From Molanna angustata (lineage: Eukaryota; Arthropoda; Insecta; Trichoptera; Molannidae), in assembly GCA_963576475.1 (NCBI GenBank), contig OY754972.1, positions 15,501,054 to 15,565,053 of the forward strand: a stretch of DNA of 64,000 nt. Direction: 5' to 3'. Numbering within the stretch: position 1 is the first letter of the stretch; each line of letters begins with the position of its first letter. This document shows, in pieces, positions 35,150-49,600 of the stretch. Position numbers and translations under genes: made by a program. The notes beneath the pieces were generated by a model, which made no database searches, was not told where the DNA came from, and was given only the letters and a program-made list of their open reading frames with translations.

Positions 35150-36400
35150 CATATTTCAATACTAAATATCCAAAAATAATTCTGAGAAATAATATTCAAT
35201 AATATACCTACACGCTATACAAACTGGTTCGAGGATTGTCTTTGCAATGCATCTTAATATAAGACAAATAAACATTTCTCTTTTATATTTAATTTTAGAG
35301 GAGAAAACTTGTTTTTATATTTCATTTGATTTGTGACTCAAGTCAAATATTATAATATTGTTATACCTATACTTACTGAGTATGTACGATGGTCCAGACC
35401 ATTGAACAAACTTTAATGTTAAACTGCTACATGTCATAGCAAATTGACAACAACGGGTGTGCATATTATGATAATATAATAATGCTAGAATAATGTCAAA
35501 ATTTACTTTATCGGTTTATACTTTTGTATTAAGATATATGTATGTATGTAACTATGTAAATATTGTAATTTGTTGTGTTGTGATGTCTGGTGTCCGCTCT
35601 AATATTTGTTTGTAAATGACACAATAATTATGTAAAACCGAAATGTTAAATATTTGGTTTGGTAAAATTGTAAACTGCTAGCCCTTGAACAGGGTTACCT
35701 AGTTGGGCAGCAGTAATCTTAATAATAGTCGTTTTTTATAAAGGTAAAGAAAAAGTTATATTTATGTGTTGAATTTTTATGTTGAATCATCGTTATCAGA
35801 AAGTAGGTAATACATAATATGTATAAACGTTGATGGAGCGTCGATTTCAAGAAGGGCTTTTTAACCTAGAGCACAAGGCGCTCAAAACCGTAGATCCGGA
35901 CCTGGTTACTGTCATTTTTTGCGTTTGAAAATTTGTTTAAGACGAAAGGGCTCATTGTGTCACATTCTCTCACAAAAAGCAGACACTTCTTTTGAATACA
36001 GTAAAAAATGCTAAAAAGTATGTCAAACCTTAAAAAAATCTATATTGACCGTGCTACATATATTAGTGAAGACAATAAACATTCTGAAATTATGCGAATG
36101 TGATTTATAATCTAAACCTGAAAAGCATCTTCTGGAAAAGGTATGTCACGTTTGTTATATATTATTTCAATTTGTTTTGCTTTTATTTAGTTTTGATGTA
36201 TATTAAACAATATTAGAAATGTTACAATAAATTAAATTAAGAAAGTAAATTCTAGTAGTAAAGTATAATAATAATAATAATAATAAATGTGTATTTTAGA
36301 AACCACCAGGTTAATAATATACATAAATTTTAAATTTTGTACATTATTTAGTAAGTTATTTTTTATATGTTTTTACATCAAAATAAATGTTTCTAATAGT
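35150..36400. other. Core of the giant element, mostly unassigned
   Basis: AT-rich. At 35,670-35,715 CTGCTAGCCC...GGGCAGCAG forms a stem with a nested CCCTtgaacAGGG hairpin, similar in layout to LINE 3' hairpins elsewhere in this core. The segment 35,830-36,130 is less AT-rich but shows no motif I recognise. Confidence 0.45.
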
Positions 36401-36816
36401 ACTACTAGTTGTATGAAAAATGATTCCTTGTCTGCTTTTTGTTTGTTATAGTTAATATTTTACTGTCATACTTTTAAGTACGTATGTTTAAAAAATGAAT
36501 GAATAAAAAATGTTTGGTTTATTAAAATGTATACGTGAAAGATGTAGTTTATATATTTTATACAAATTATGTATTTTATATCACACATAATAGCTGACTT
36601 TAATTAAATATGTATTCGTACATTAAATTAAATTAAAATCATAATAATGGTGTATTGTAAAAAACTTAAAAAATAACTTAAAAATACCAGCAATGTAAAA
36701 AAATACATTTCCGGTATTTTTGTTATTATTTATATTTTAGTATCATACATACATTGTCAAATACCTACTTATATTAAAAAAAATGTATGAATGACAAATG
36801 TTTGGTTTGGTTTTAG

Positions 36817-37053
36817 AGACATGAGCTCTCTGGGAGGGATCTCACACTCAGGTCGTTTGGATCACAGAGTAACAACTCCCTACAGGAGTTGGACAGAGTC
36901 AACAAAATGGCTTACCATGACCGATGCTTTGGTGTGAGCGGTCCAATTAAGTGGAATACACTGACTCCAGATCTACGCGGTGCTCAAAGGAAGAGCATTG
37001 TCGCTAAAAAACTGAAAATAACGCTAAAACGCATTTTCGCTAAAAAAAATTGA
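36817..37053 (+). pseudogene. LINE ORF C-terminal end (CR1/L2-like)
   Basis: The frame reads LTLRSFGSQSNNSLQELDRV then NKMAYHDRCFGVSGPIKWNT and ends KITLKRIFAKKN at a stop (37,051-37,053). This is the usual C-terminal pattern of CR1/L2/jockey LINEs (F.V.GP..WN.L...R......FK..LK..L). The 3' UTR with CAGCGCCC...GGCGCT and a (TTTA)n tail follows. Confidence 0.65.
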
Positions 37054-37085
37054 AATATTTCGTAGTGCAACACATAACTAAACTA

Positions 37086-37168
37086 TCAGCGCCCTTGGAA
37101 CGATCTTGAATCATTAAACGGCGCTATATGAAATCAATTATTATTTTTTTTATTTATTTATTTAAGAT
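37086..37168 (+). repeat. CR1/L2-like LINE 3' end with (TTTA)n tail, second copy
   Basis: CAGCGCCCTTGGAACG..AAACGGCGCTATATGAAAT then (TTTA)n. It lies 33 bases after the LINE stop codon, which links the 3' module at 30,251 to this LINE. Confidence 0.65.
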
Positions 37169-37479
37169 TTGGTACACGGTTAATATACAATACACATATT
37201 GATGCTATTTTGTTTTAATGCTTTATGTATTGATGTTTTATTTTTGTGTACCTATAGTCATAATATTGTTAATTTTTATATTTTGTATGTCTTTATGTAA
37301 TTGAATCGCTCTTTATGTACCAACTCACTTTCTCAGCACAAGCGTTTTATGCTTTTTGGGAAAGAGAAAAAAAAACAGTGTACGAATTCAAATAATTGTT
37401 GTATATTATATTGTTTTATTGAATAAATAAATAAAAAAAAAACATTTACATAATATCAAAACAAAGAAACCGTGCACAC

Positions 37480-37512
37480 AAAAATCCCACAAGGCAAAGC
37501 CTGTCTGTGGGT
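37480..37512. repeat. Nested hairpin
   Basis: CCCACA-AGGC-aaa-GCCT-gtc-TGTGGG forms a two-tier stem, like those at 38,077 and 39,890. Confidence 0.5.
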
Positions 37513-38076
37513 ATACCTATTAAAAATATAGATAAAATTATTTTGTTAATAACATTAGATTACGATATAAAATAAAAATATAGCAAAAATAACTTATAGA
37601 TATAAAATTATTATTTGTTCATTAAAATACATACTTGACAGAATTATTTTATATTTTTTATGTATATAATAATACATAATAGCTGATTTTGATATCTGTT
37701 TGTACATTCAATTAAATTAAAATAATTATAATGGTGTTTTCTAAAAAAAATCTTAAGTTTCCTTGTCGGTATTTTTTTGTCAATCTTTTGCTGTTATACT
37801 TTGTCAAGTACCTACGTATATGTACGTTTATAGTGTATATTAAATACTGTCATACTTTGTCAAGTACTGTCATACGTACGTACGTAGATTTAATATATGT
37901 TTGTACATTAATTTAAATTAAAACAATAGTAATGGTGTACCTATTGTAAAGAAATTCTATATTTTCCTTGCAATTTGTTTTTGTTAATACTTTACTGTCA
38001 TACTTTGTTAAGTACATATTATGATAGATAAGTGTTTGGTTTATTGAAATACATAATTGACAAAATTAGTTTATAT

Positions 38077-38785
38077 CTCCCTCTACACAAGCTATAGCTT
38101 TAAGAGGGAGGTGATATTGTATGTAAATTAATTAATGTATATAAACCATGTATTATTGTATATTATGTATATTATGTTTTAGATAGGTACACACATCCTC
38201 CCTCTACACAAGCTATAGCTTTAAGAGGGAGGTGATATTGTATGTAAATTAATTAATGTATATAAACCATGTATTATTGTATATTATGTATATTATGTTT
38301 TAGATAGGTACACACATCCTCCCTCTACACAAGCTATAGCTTTAAGAGGGAGGTGATATTGTATGTAAATTAATTAATGTATATAAACCATGTATTATTG
38401 TATATTATGTATATTATGTTTTAGATAGATACACACATCCTCCCTCTACACAAGCTATAGCTTTAAGAGGGAGGTGATATTGTATGTAAATTAATTAATG
38501 TATATAAACCATGTATTATTGTATATTATGTATATTATGTTTTAGATAGGTACACACATCCTCCCTCTACACAAGCTATAGCTTTAAGAGGGAGGTGATA
38601 TTGTATGTAAATTAATTAATGTATATAAACCATGTATTATTGTATATTATGTATATTATGTTTTAGATAGGTACACACATCCTCCCTCTACACAAGCTAT
38701 AGCTTTAAGAGGGAGGTGATATTGTATGTAAATTAATTAATGTATATAAACCATGTATTATTGTATATTATGTATATTATGTTTT
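38077..38785 (+). repeat. 121-bp tandem array, six units, each with a strong hairpin
   Basis: Starts at 38,077, 38,198, 38,319, 38,440, 38,561 and 38,682. Each unit begins CTCCCTCTACACAAGCTATA and continues GCTTTAAGAGGGAG. CTCCCTCT pairs with AGAGGGAG around the palindrome AAGCTATAGCTT. Units are nearly identical (one GATAGGTAC/GATAGATAC change). The last unit runs into AATAAAGAAAATAAATAAA, a retroelement-like tail, so the array is probably a multiplied LINE or SINE 3' end. Confidence 0.88.
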
Positions 38786-39179
38786 TGAATAAAGAAAATA
38801 AATAAAATAAATAAATATTTTATGTAAATCATGATTTTTTTATCACATACTAGTGGACATTGATTTAATATGTGTTTGTACATGTATTTAAATTAAAGTA
38901 ATAATAATTGTGTATTGTAAAGAAATTCTACAAATTTTCCTTGCCGGTTGTTTTTTATAAATGTTTTACTGTCATACTTAGTTAAGTAGGTACATATGAT
39001 AATTAAATGTATGAATAATAAATGTTTGGTTTATTAAAATACATACTTGACAGAATTAGCTTATATATTTTAGGTAAATAATTATTTTTTTATCATCTAC
39101 TAGCGGACTTTGATTTAATGTATGTATGTACATTAATTTTTATTGAAATAATAGTAATGTTGCTAGAAATATAAAATTA

Positions 39180-40645
39180 TTATTGTTGTAAATGAGCATT
39201 TCAGGGATAGTACGAATAACTTTGTTTTGATTTAAGAAATCGAAGTCATATTAATTTGACTAAAGTGGAGGATGTTGATGTATCTTAGAAGATTCTTTGC
39301 TAAAGCTACAAAACAATGATTATTGTAGAATAAAATGTTTTGTATATAGACGCTAAAAAGATAATATTGTTCAGCATGCATTTTTATCAGTTTCACATAA
39401 ATATTAATTTTCTGCAACTTCTTTCTTGTACAATTTATTGAAATATTTTTATTTTAAATTAATTGAGGAAAGATTAATATTGTGTACCTTCATCTCTCAA
39501 ATTAATAATTATAATGTATACAATTTTATGAAGCTCAATTTTATAAATTACAATTTTTGTGTTTGGCGTTTCACTCTACACCAATCCTGATCACATACAT
39601 CTATATGCTGTACTAAATTTTTAAGAAAACTAATATCATTTTTTTACATTTTAATTTCACAAGTCACGTCTTCCGTTTATAGAAACTTGGGTTGGCAGAA
39701 ACCCACTTACAAACACCTTAAAAGTTAAAAAAAATTATGTCTTACAAAGTTAGAAATTGTTAGGTCCAATGATAAATTGGTCAATAATAATAGGTACATG
39801 AAATACGAGTCCTAATTTCAGAAAAAAAAATTGAGTTCAGTTCTCTATAAATTTACAGGTAGATGAGATATACGCTAATCCATTTCGACCTCTACACAGG
39901 CTGAGGTCGACGTGAAGTATTTTCACAAATGTTATTTTTTAGCAGATAATTTGTTGATCATTATTATATTAATAGTCCTTAGAATTTTTCTAAAAATTAA
40001 TTAAATAAACAATTTTATAATGGGATTTTGAAAATATTATCTTTTTACGAATCCTTTTGACAAAAAAGGAAGAAATTAAATAACAATAAAATAAATTTAC
40101 ATGAAATTCGGTATTTTCTAAAAAAAAACATTTCAACTTCGCCATGAAAAGATGTATACCAAACCCTTAAAAAAAGATTTGAGGAATAATAAAATGTATA
40201 CTAAGAGAAAGCAAAGCAAATAAGAAATACATAAACAAAAATCAAACAAAACATTAAATAAAAACAATCAATGAAATAAAGAAATAGTTATTCATATTAA
40301 GAAAAAAACTTATTATTAATCATAAATAACACATTTGAGATATTCTATTAGTCATATATTCAGCACTAATCACCATATAAAATTAGAAAAAATCAAACAA
40401 TTTGATAACACCTTGCTGGAACGAAAATTAAAAACCATGTACATATAAAATATTTTTAGAAATAATGAATTTTTTCCAGCTGAAGTTGTAATATAGGTGC
40501 AAAAAGCGAAACAAAATAATATATAAGTAGAAAAACACAAATTAATTTAACAACGGATAGATTCAGAGTGCACATAACATATAAAAATTAAATATACGCA
40601 TGCAGTAAAGCCATTGTTTTAAAGCTGCTGTATAAGATGGAACAA
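39180..40645. other. Core of the giant element, AT-rich, unassigned
   Basis: A hairpin CGACCTC-tacacaggc(t)-GAGGTCG sits at 39,888-39,911 and shares CTCTACACA with the 121-bp array. No coding motif was recognised in the rest. Confidence 0.45.
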
Positions 40646-40649
40646 GCTT

Positions 40650-43600
40650 AGGTCAATGTAGAGCACAGAAGACATGATTGATGGAATTTATATTCCTAGA
40701 CACCGATGTGTGGTCTTATATATATTGTGATTTAAATCCGACAAAAAATATTTTTTGTCGGAATTTATATCACATATAGTATGAAAAAAATATGTAGTTA
40801 TGGATTCCGTCAAAAAATATTTTTTCAGTAAATGACCTATGAATGTGTCTATCAATTTTTTTACCGCTCGTCAAAAATCTCGTGGGACTAAGTTGGCCAC
40901 AGAAGAAATGATTGACGGAAATTTTCGTTCTATGCACCGATGTATGGTATCACATATGATAAGAAAAAAACATGTAGTTATGGATTCCGACAAAAAATAC
41001 TTTTTCAGTAAATGACCTATGAATGTGTCTATAAATTTTTTTACCGCTGGTCAAAAATCTCGTGGGACTAGGTTGGCCACAGAAGAAATGATTGACGGAA
41101 ATTTTCGTTCTATGCACCGATGTATGGTATCACATATAGTATGAAAAAAATATGTAGTTATGGATTCCGACAAAAAATATTTTTTCAGTTAATGACTTAT
41201 GAATGTGTCTATCAATTTTTTTACCGCTCGTCAAAAATCTCGTGGGACTAGGTTGGCCACAGAAGAAATGATTGATGGATATTTTCACTTCTATGCACCG
41301 ATGTATGGTATCACATATAGTATGAAAAAAATATGTATTTATGGATTCCGACAAAAAATACTTTTTCAGTAAATGACCTATGAATGTGTCTATCAATTTT
41401 TTTACCGCTCGTCAAAAATCTCGTGGGACTAGGTTGGCCACAGAAGAAATGATTGACGGAAATTTTCGTTCTATTCACCGATGTATGGTATCACATATAG
41501 TATGAAAAAAATATGTAGTTATGGATTCCGACAAAAAATATTTTTACAGTAAATGACCTATGCATATATCTATCAATTTTTTAACCGCTCGTCAAAAATC
41601 TCGTGGGACTAAGTTGGCCACAGAAGATATGAATGACGGAAATTTTCGTTCTATGCACTGATGTATGGTATAACATATAGTATGAAAAAAATATGTAGTT
41701 ATGGATTCCGACAAAAAATATTTTTACAGTAAATGACCTATGAATGTATCTATCAATTTTTTAACCGATCGTCAAAAATCTTGTGGGACTAAGTTGGCCA
41801 CAGAAGAAATGATTGACGGAATTTTTCGTTCTGTGCACCGATGTATGGTATCACATTTAGTATGAAAAAAAATGTAGTTATGGATTCCGACAAAAAATAT
41901 TTTTTCAGTAAATGACCTATGAATGTATCTATCAATTTTTTAACCGCTCGTCAAAAATCTCGTGGGACTAAGTTGGCCACAGAAGAAATGATTGACGGAA
42001 ATTTTTTTCATATTCACCGATGTATGGTATCATATATAGTATGAAAAAAATATGTAGTTAAAGATTCCGACAAAAAATATTTTTACAGTAAATGACCTAT
42101 AAATGTATCTATCAATTTTTTAACCGCTCGTCAAAAATCTTGTGGGACTAAGTTGGCCACAGAAGAAATGATTGACGGAATTTTTCGTTCTATGCACCGA
42201 TGTATGGTATCACATTTAGTATGAAAAAAAAATGTAGTTATGGATTCCGACAAAAAATATTTTTTCAGTAAATGACCTATGAATTTATCTATCAATTTTT
42301 TAACCGCTCGTCAAAAATCTTGTGGGACTAAGTTGGCCACAGAAGAAATGATTGACGGAATTTTTCGTTCTATGCACCGATGTATGGTATCACATATAGT
42401 ATGAAAAAAATATGTAGTTATGGATTCCGACAAAAAATATTTTTACAGTAAATGACCTATAAATGTATCTATCAATTTTTTAACCGCTCGTCAAAAATCT
42501 TGTGGGACTTAGTTGGCCACAGAAGAAATGATTGACGGAAATTTTCGTTCTATGCACCGATGTATGGTATCACATATAGTATGAAAAAAATATGTAGTTA
42601 TGGATTCCGACAAAAAATATTTTTACAGTAAATGACTTATGCATATATCTATCAATTTTTTAACCGCTCGTCAAAAATCTCGTGGGACTAAGTTGGCCAC
42701 AGAAGAAATGATTGACGGAATTTTTCGTTCTATGCACCGATGTATGGTATCACATATAGTATGAAAAAAATATGTAGTTATGGATTCCGACAAAAAATAT
42801 TTTTACAGTAAATGACCTATAAATGTATCTATCAATTTTGTAACCGCTCGTCAAAAATCTTGTGGGACTAAGTTGGCCACAGAAGAAATGATTGACGGAA
42901 TTTTTCGTTCTATGCACCGATGTATGGTATCACATATAGTATGAAAAAAATATGTAGTTATGGATTCCGACAAAAAATATTTTTACAGTAAATGAACTAT
43001 GCATATATCTATCAATTTTTTAACCGCTCGTCAAAAATCTCGTGGGACTAAGTTGGCCACAGAAGAAATGATTGACGGAATTTTTCGTTCTATGCACCGA
43101 TGTATGGTATCACATATAGTATGAAAAAAATATGTAGTTATGGATTCCGACAAAAAATATTTTTACAGTAAATGACCTATAAATGTATCTATCAATTTTG
43201 TAACCGCTCGTCAAAAATCTTGTGGGACTAAGTTGGCCACAGAAGAAATGATTGACGGAATTTTTCGTTCTATGCACCGATGTATGGTATCACATATAGT
43301 ATGAAAAAAATATGTAGTTATGGATTCCGACAAAAAATATTTTTACAGTAAATGACCTATAAATGTATCTATCAATTTTTTAACCGCTCGTCAAAAATCT
43401 TGTGGGACTTAGTTGGCCACAGATAAAATGATTGACGGAAATTTTCGTTCTATGCACCGATGTATGGTATCACATATAGTATGAAAAAAATATGTAGTTA
43501 TGGATTCCGACAAAAAATATTTTTACAGTAAATGACCTATGCATATATCTATCAATTTTTTAACCGCTCGTCAAAAATCTCGTGGGACTAAGTTGGCCAC

Positions 43601-46600
43601 AGAAGAAATGATTGACGGAATTTTTCGTTCTATGCACCGATGTATGGTATCACATATAGTATGAAAAAAATATGTAGTTATGCATTCCGACAAAAAATAT
43701 TTTTACAGTAAATGACCTATAAATGTATCTATCAATTTCTTAACCGCTCGTCAAAAATCTTGTGGGACTAAGTTGGCCACAGAAGAAATGATTGACGGAA
43801 TTTTTCGTTCTATGCACCGATGTATGGTATCACATTTAGTAAGAAAAAAAAATGTAGTTATGGATTCCGACAAAAAATATTTTTTCAGTAAATGACCTAT
43901 GAATGTATCTATCAATTTTTTAACCGCTCGTCAAAAATCTTGTGGGACTAAGTTGGCCACAGAAGAAATGATTGACGGAATTTTTCGTTCTATGCACCGA
44001 TGTATGGTATCACATATAGTATGAAAAAAATATGTAGTTATGGATTCCGACAAAAAATATTTTTACAGTAAATGACCTATAAATGTATCTATCAATTTTT
44101 TAACCGCTCGTCAAAAATCTTGTGGGACTTAGTTGGCCACAGAAGAAATGATTGACGGAAATTTTCGTTCTATGCACCGATGTATGGTATCACATATAGT
44201 ATGAAAAAAATATGTAGTTATGGATTCCGACAAAAAATATTTTTACAGTAAATGACTTATGCATATATCTATCAATTTGTTAACCGCTCGTCAAAAATCT
44301 CGTGGGACTAAGTTGGCCACAGAAGAAATGATTGACGGAATTTTTCGTTCTATGCACCGATGTATGGTATCACATATAGTATGAAAAAAAATATGTAGTT
44401 ATGGATTCCGACAAAAAATATTTTTACAGTAAATGACCTATAAATTTATCTATCAATTTTTTAACCGCTCGTCAAAAATCTTGTGGGACTAAGTTGGCCA
44501 CAGAAGAAATGATTGACGGAATTTTTCGTTCTATGCACCGATGTATGGTATCACATTTAGTATGAAAAAAAAATGTAGTTATGGATTCCGACAAAAAATA
44601 TTTTTTCAGTAAATGACCTATGAATGTATCTATCAATTTTTTAACCGCTCGTCAAAAATCTTGTGGGACTAAGTTGGCCACAGAAGAAATGATTGACGGA
44701 ATTTTTCGTTCTATGCACCGATGTATGGTATCACATATAGTATGAAAAAAATATGTAGTTATGGATTCCGACAAAAAATATTTTTACAGTAAATGACCTA
44801 TAAATGTATCTATCAATTTTTTAACCGCTCGTCAAAAATCTTGTGGGACTTAGTTGGCCACAGAAGAAATGATTGACGGAAATTTTCGTTCTATGCACCG
44901 ATGTATGGTATCACATATAGTATGAAAAAAATATGTAGTTATAGATTCCGACAAAAAATATTTTTACAGTAAATGACTTATGCATATATCTATCAATTTT
45001 TTAACCGCTCGTCAAAAATCTCGTGGGACTAAGTTGGCCACAGAAGAAATGATTGACGGAATTTTTCGTTCTATGCACCGATGTATGGTATCACATATAG
45101 TATGAAAAAAATATGTAGTTATGGATTCCGACAAAAAATATTTTTACAGTAAATGACCTATAAATGTATTTATCAATTTTGTAACCGCTCGTCAAAAATC
45201 TTGTGGGACTAAGTTGGCCACAGAAGAAATGATTGACGGAATTTTTCGTTCTATGCACCGATGTATGGTATCACATATAGTATGAAAAAAATATGTAGTT
45301 ATGGATTCCGACAAAAAATATTTTTACAGTAAATGACCTATAAATGTATCTATCAATTTTGTAACCGCTCGTCAAAAATCTTGTGGGACTAAGTTGGCCA
45401 CAGAAGAAATGATTGACGGAATTTTTCGTTCTATGCACCGATGTATGGTATCACATTTAGTATGAAAAAAAAATGTAGTTATGGATTCCGACAAAAAATA
45501 TTTTTACAGTAAATGACCTATGAATGTATCTATCAATTTTTTTACCGCTCGTCAAAAATCTTGTGGGACTAAGTTGGCCACAGAAGAAATGATTGACGGA
45601 AATTTTCGTTCTATGCACCGATATATGGTATCACATATAGTATGAAAAAAATATGTAGTTATGGATTCCGACAAAAAATATTTTTACAGTAAATGACTTA
45701 TGCATATATCTATCAATTTTTTAACCGCTCGTCAAAAATCTCGTGGGACTAAGTTGGCCACAGAAGAAATGATTGACGGAATTTTTCGTTCCATGCACCG
45801 ATGTATGGTATCACATATAGTATGAAAAAAATATGTAGTTATGGATTCCGACAAAAAATATTTTTACAGTAAATGACCTATAAATGTATCTATCAATTTT
45901 GTAACCGCTCGTCAAAAATCTTGTGGGACTAAGTTGGCCACAGAAGAAATGATTGACGGAATTTTTCGTTCTATGCACCGATGTATGGTATCACATATAG
46001 TATGAAAAAAATATGTAGTTATGGATTCCGACAAAAAATATTTTTACAGTAAATGAACTATGCATATATCTATCAATTTTTTAACCGCTCGTCAAAAATC
46101 TCGTGGGACTAAGTTGGCCACAGAAGAAATGATTGACGGAAATTTTCGTTCTATGCACCGATGTATGGTATCACATATAGTATGAAAAAAATATGTAGTT
46201 ATGGATTCCGACAACAAATATTTTTACAGTAAATGACCTATGCATATATCTATCAATTTTTAACCGCTCGTCACAAATTTTGTGGGACTAAGTTGGCCAC
46301 AGAAGAAATGATTGACGGAATTTTTCGTTCTATGCACCGATGTATGGTATCACATATAGTATGAAAAAAATATGTAGTTATGGATTCCGACAAAAAATAT
46401 TTTTACAGTAAATGACCTATAAATGTATTTATCAATTTTGTAACCGCTCGTCAAAAATCTTGTGGGACTAAGTTGGCCACAGAAGAAATGATTGACGGAA
46501 TTTTTCGTTCTATGCACCGATGTATGGTATCACATATAGTATGAAAAAAATATGTAGTTATGGATTCCGACAAAAAATATTTTTACAGTAAATGACCTAT

Positions 46601-49600
46601 AAATGTATCTATCAATTTTGTAACCGCTCGTCAAAAATCTTGTGGGACTAAGTTGGCCACAGAAGAAATGATTGACGGAATTTTTCGTTCTATGCACCGA
46701 TGTATGGTATCACATTTAGTATGAAAAAAAAATGTAGTTATGGATTCCGACAAAAAATATTTTTACAGTAAATGACCTATGAATGTATCTATCAATTTTT
46801 TTACCGCTCGTCAAAAATCTTGTGGGACTAAGTTGGCCACAGAAGAAATGATTGACGGAAATTTTCGTTCTATGCACCGATATATGGTATCACATATAGT
46901 ATGAAAAAAATATGTAGTTATGGATTCCGACAAAAAATATTTTTACAGTAAATGACTTATGCATATATCTATCAATTTTTTAACCGCTCGTCAAAAATCT
47001 CGTGGGACAAAGTTGGCCACAGAAGAAATGATTGACGGAATTTTTCGTTCCATGCACCGATGTATGGTATCACATATAGTATGAAAAAAATATGTAGTTA
47101 TGGATTCCGACAAAAAATATTTTTACAGTAAATGAACTATGCATATATCTATCAATTTTTTAACCGCTCGTCAAAAATCTCGTGGGACTAAGTTGGCCAC
47201 AGAAGAAATGATTGACGGAAATTTTCGTTCTATGCACCGATGTATGGTATCACATATAGTATGAAAAAAATATGTAGTTATGGATTCCGACAACAAATAT
47301 TTTTACAGTAAATGACCTATGCATATATCTATCAATTTTTAACCGCTCGTCACAAATTTTGTGGGACTAAGTTGGCCACAGAAGAAATGATTGACGGAAT
47401 TTTTCGTTCTATGCACCGATGTATGGTATCACATATAGTATGAAAAAAATATGTAGTTATGGATTCCGACAAAAAATATTTTTACAGTAAATGACCTATA
47501 AATGTATCTATCAATTTTGTAACCGCTCGTCAAAAATCTTGTGGGACTAAGTTGGCCACAGAAGAAATGATTGACGGAATTTTTCGTTCTATGCACCGAT
47601 GTATGGTATCACATATAGTATGAAAAAAATATGTAGTTATGGATTCCGACAAAAAATATTTTTACAGTAAATGACCTATAAATGTATCTATCAATTTTGT
47701 AACCGCTCGTCAAAAATCTTGTGGGACTAAGTTGGCCACAGAAGAAATGATTGACGGAATTTTTCGTTCTATGCACCGATGTATGGTATCACATTTAGTA
47801 TGAAAAAAAAATGTAGTTATGGATTCCGACAAAAAATATTTTTACAGTAAATGACCTATGAATGTATCTATCAATTTTTTTACCGCTCGTCAAAAATCTT
47901 GTGGGACTAAGTTGGCCACAGAAGAAATGATTGACGGAAATTTTCGTTCTATGCACCGATATATGGTATCACATATAGTATGAAAAAAATATGTAGTTAT
48001 GGATTCCGACAAAAAATATTTTTACAGTAAATGACCTATAAATGTATCTATCAATTTTGTAACCGCTCGTCAAAAATCTTGTGGGACTAAGTTGGCCACA
48101 GAAGAAATGATTGACGGAATTTTTCGTTCTATGCACCGATGTATGGTATCACATATAGTATGAAAAAAATATGTAGTTATGGATTCCGACAAAAAATATT
48201 TTTACAGTAAATGATTTATGCATATATCTATCAATTTTTTAACCGCTCGTCAAAAATCTCGTGGGACTAAGTTGGCCACAGAAGAAATGATTGACGGAAT
48301 TTTTCGTTCTATGCACCGATGTATGGTATCACATATAGTATGAAAAAAATATGTAGTTATGGATTCCGACAAAAAATATTTTTACAGTAAATGACCTATA
48401 AATGTATCTATCAATTTTGTAACCGCTCGTCAAAAATCTTGTGGGACTAAGTTGGCCACAGAAGAAATGATTGACGGAATTTTTCGTTCTATGCACCGAT
48501 GTATGGTATCACATATAGTATGAAAAAAATATGTAGTTATGGATTCCGACAAAAAATATTTTTACAGTAAATGACCTATAAATGTATCTATCAATTTTGT
48601 AACCGCTCGTCAAAAATCTTGTGGGACTAAGTTGGCCACAGAAGAAATGATTGACGGAATTTTTCGTTCTATGCACCGATGTATGGTATCACATTTAGTA
48701 TGAAAAAAAAATGTAGTTATGGATTCCGACAAAAAATATTTTTACAGTAAATGACCTATGAATGTATCTATCAATTTTTTTACCGCTCGTCAAAAATCTT
48801 GTGGGACTAAGTTGGCCACAGAAGAAATGATTGACGGAAATTTTCGTTCTATGCACCGATATATGGTATCACATATAGTATGAAAAAAATATGTAGTTAT
48901 GGATTCCGACAAAAAATATTTTTACTGTAAATGACCTATAAATGTATCTATCAATTTTGTAACCGCTCGTCAAAAATCTTGTGGGACTAAGTTGGCCACA
49001 GAAGAAATGATTGACGGAATTTTTCGTTCTATGCACCGATGTATGGTATCACATATAGTATGAAAAAAATATGTAGTTATGGATTCCGACAAAAAATATT
49101 TTTACAGTAAATGATTTATGCATATATCTATCAATTTTTTAACCGCTCGTCAAAAATCTCGTGGGACTAAGTTGGCCACAGAAGAAATGATTGACGGAAT
49201 TTTTCGTTCTATGCACCGATGTATGGTATCACATATAGTATGAAAAAAATATGTAGTTATGGATTCCGACAAAAAATATTTTTACAGTAAATGACCTATA
49301 AATGTATCTATCAATTTTGTAACCGCTCGTCAAAAATCTTGTGGGACTAAGTTGGCCACAGAAGAAATGATTGACGGAATTTTTCGTTCTATGCACCGAT
49401 GTATGGTATCACATATAGTATGAAAAAAATATGTAGTTATGGATTCCGACAAAAAATATTTTTACAGTAAATGACCTATAAATGTATCTATCAATTTTTT
49501 AACCGCTCGTCAAAAATCTTGTGGGACTTAGTTGGCCACAGATAAAATGATTGACGGAAATTTTCGTTCTATGCACCGATGTATGGTATCACATATAGTA

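Larger units (their letters stand above)
36400..39180. repeat. Diverged tandem family of about 215-bp units
   Basis: The ordered words TTTGGTTTATTAAAATACAT, CTTGACAGAATTA, TTTGTACATTAA, AATGGTGTATTGTAAA and TTTTACTGTCATACTT recur near 36,480, 37,620, 37,900, 38,870 and 39,030-39,150. Other repeats (LINE tail at 36,817, hairpin array at 38,077) are inserted between units, so this is the older layer. Confidence 0.55.
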
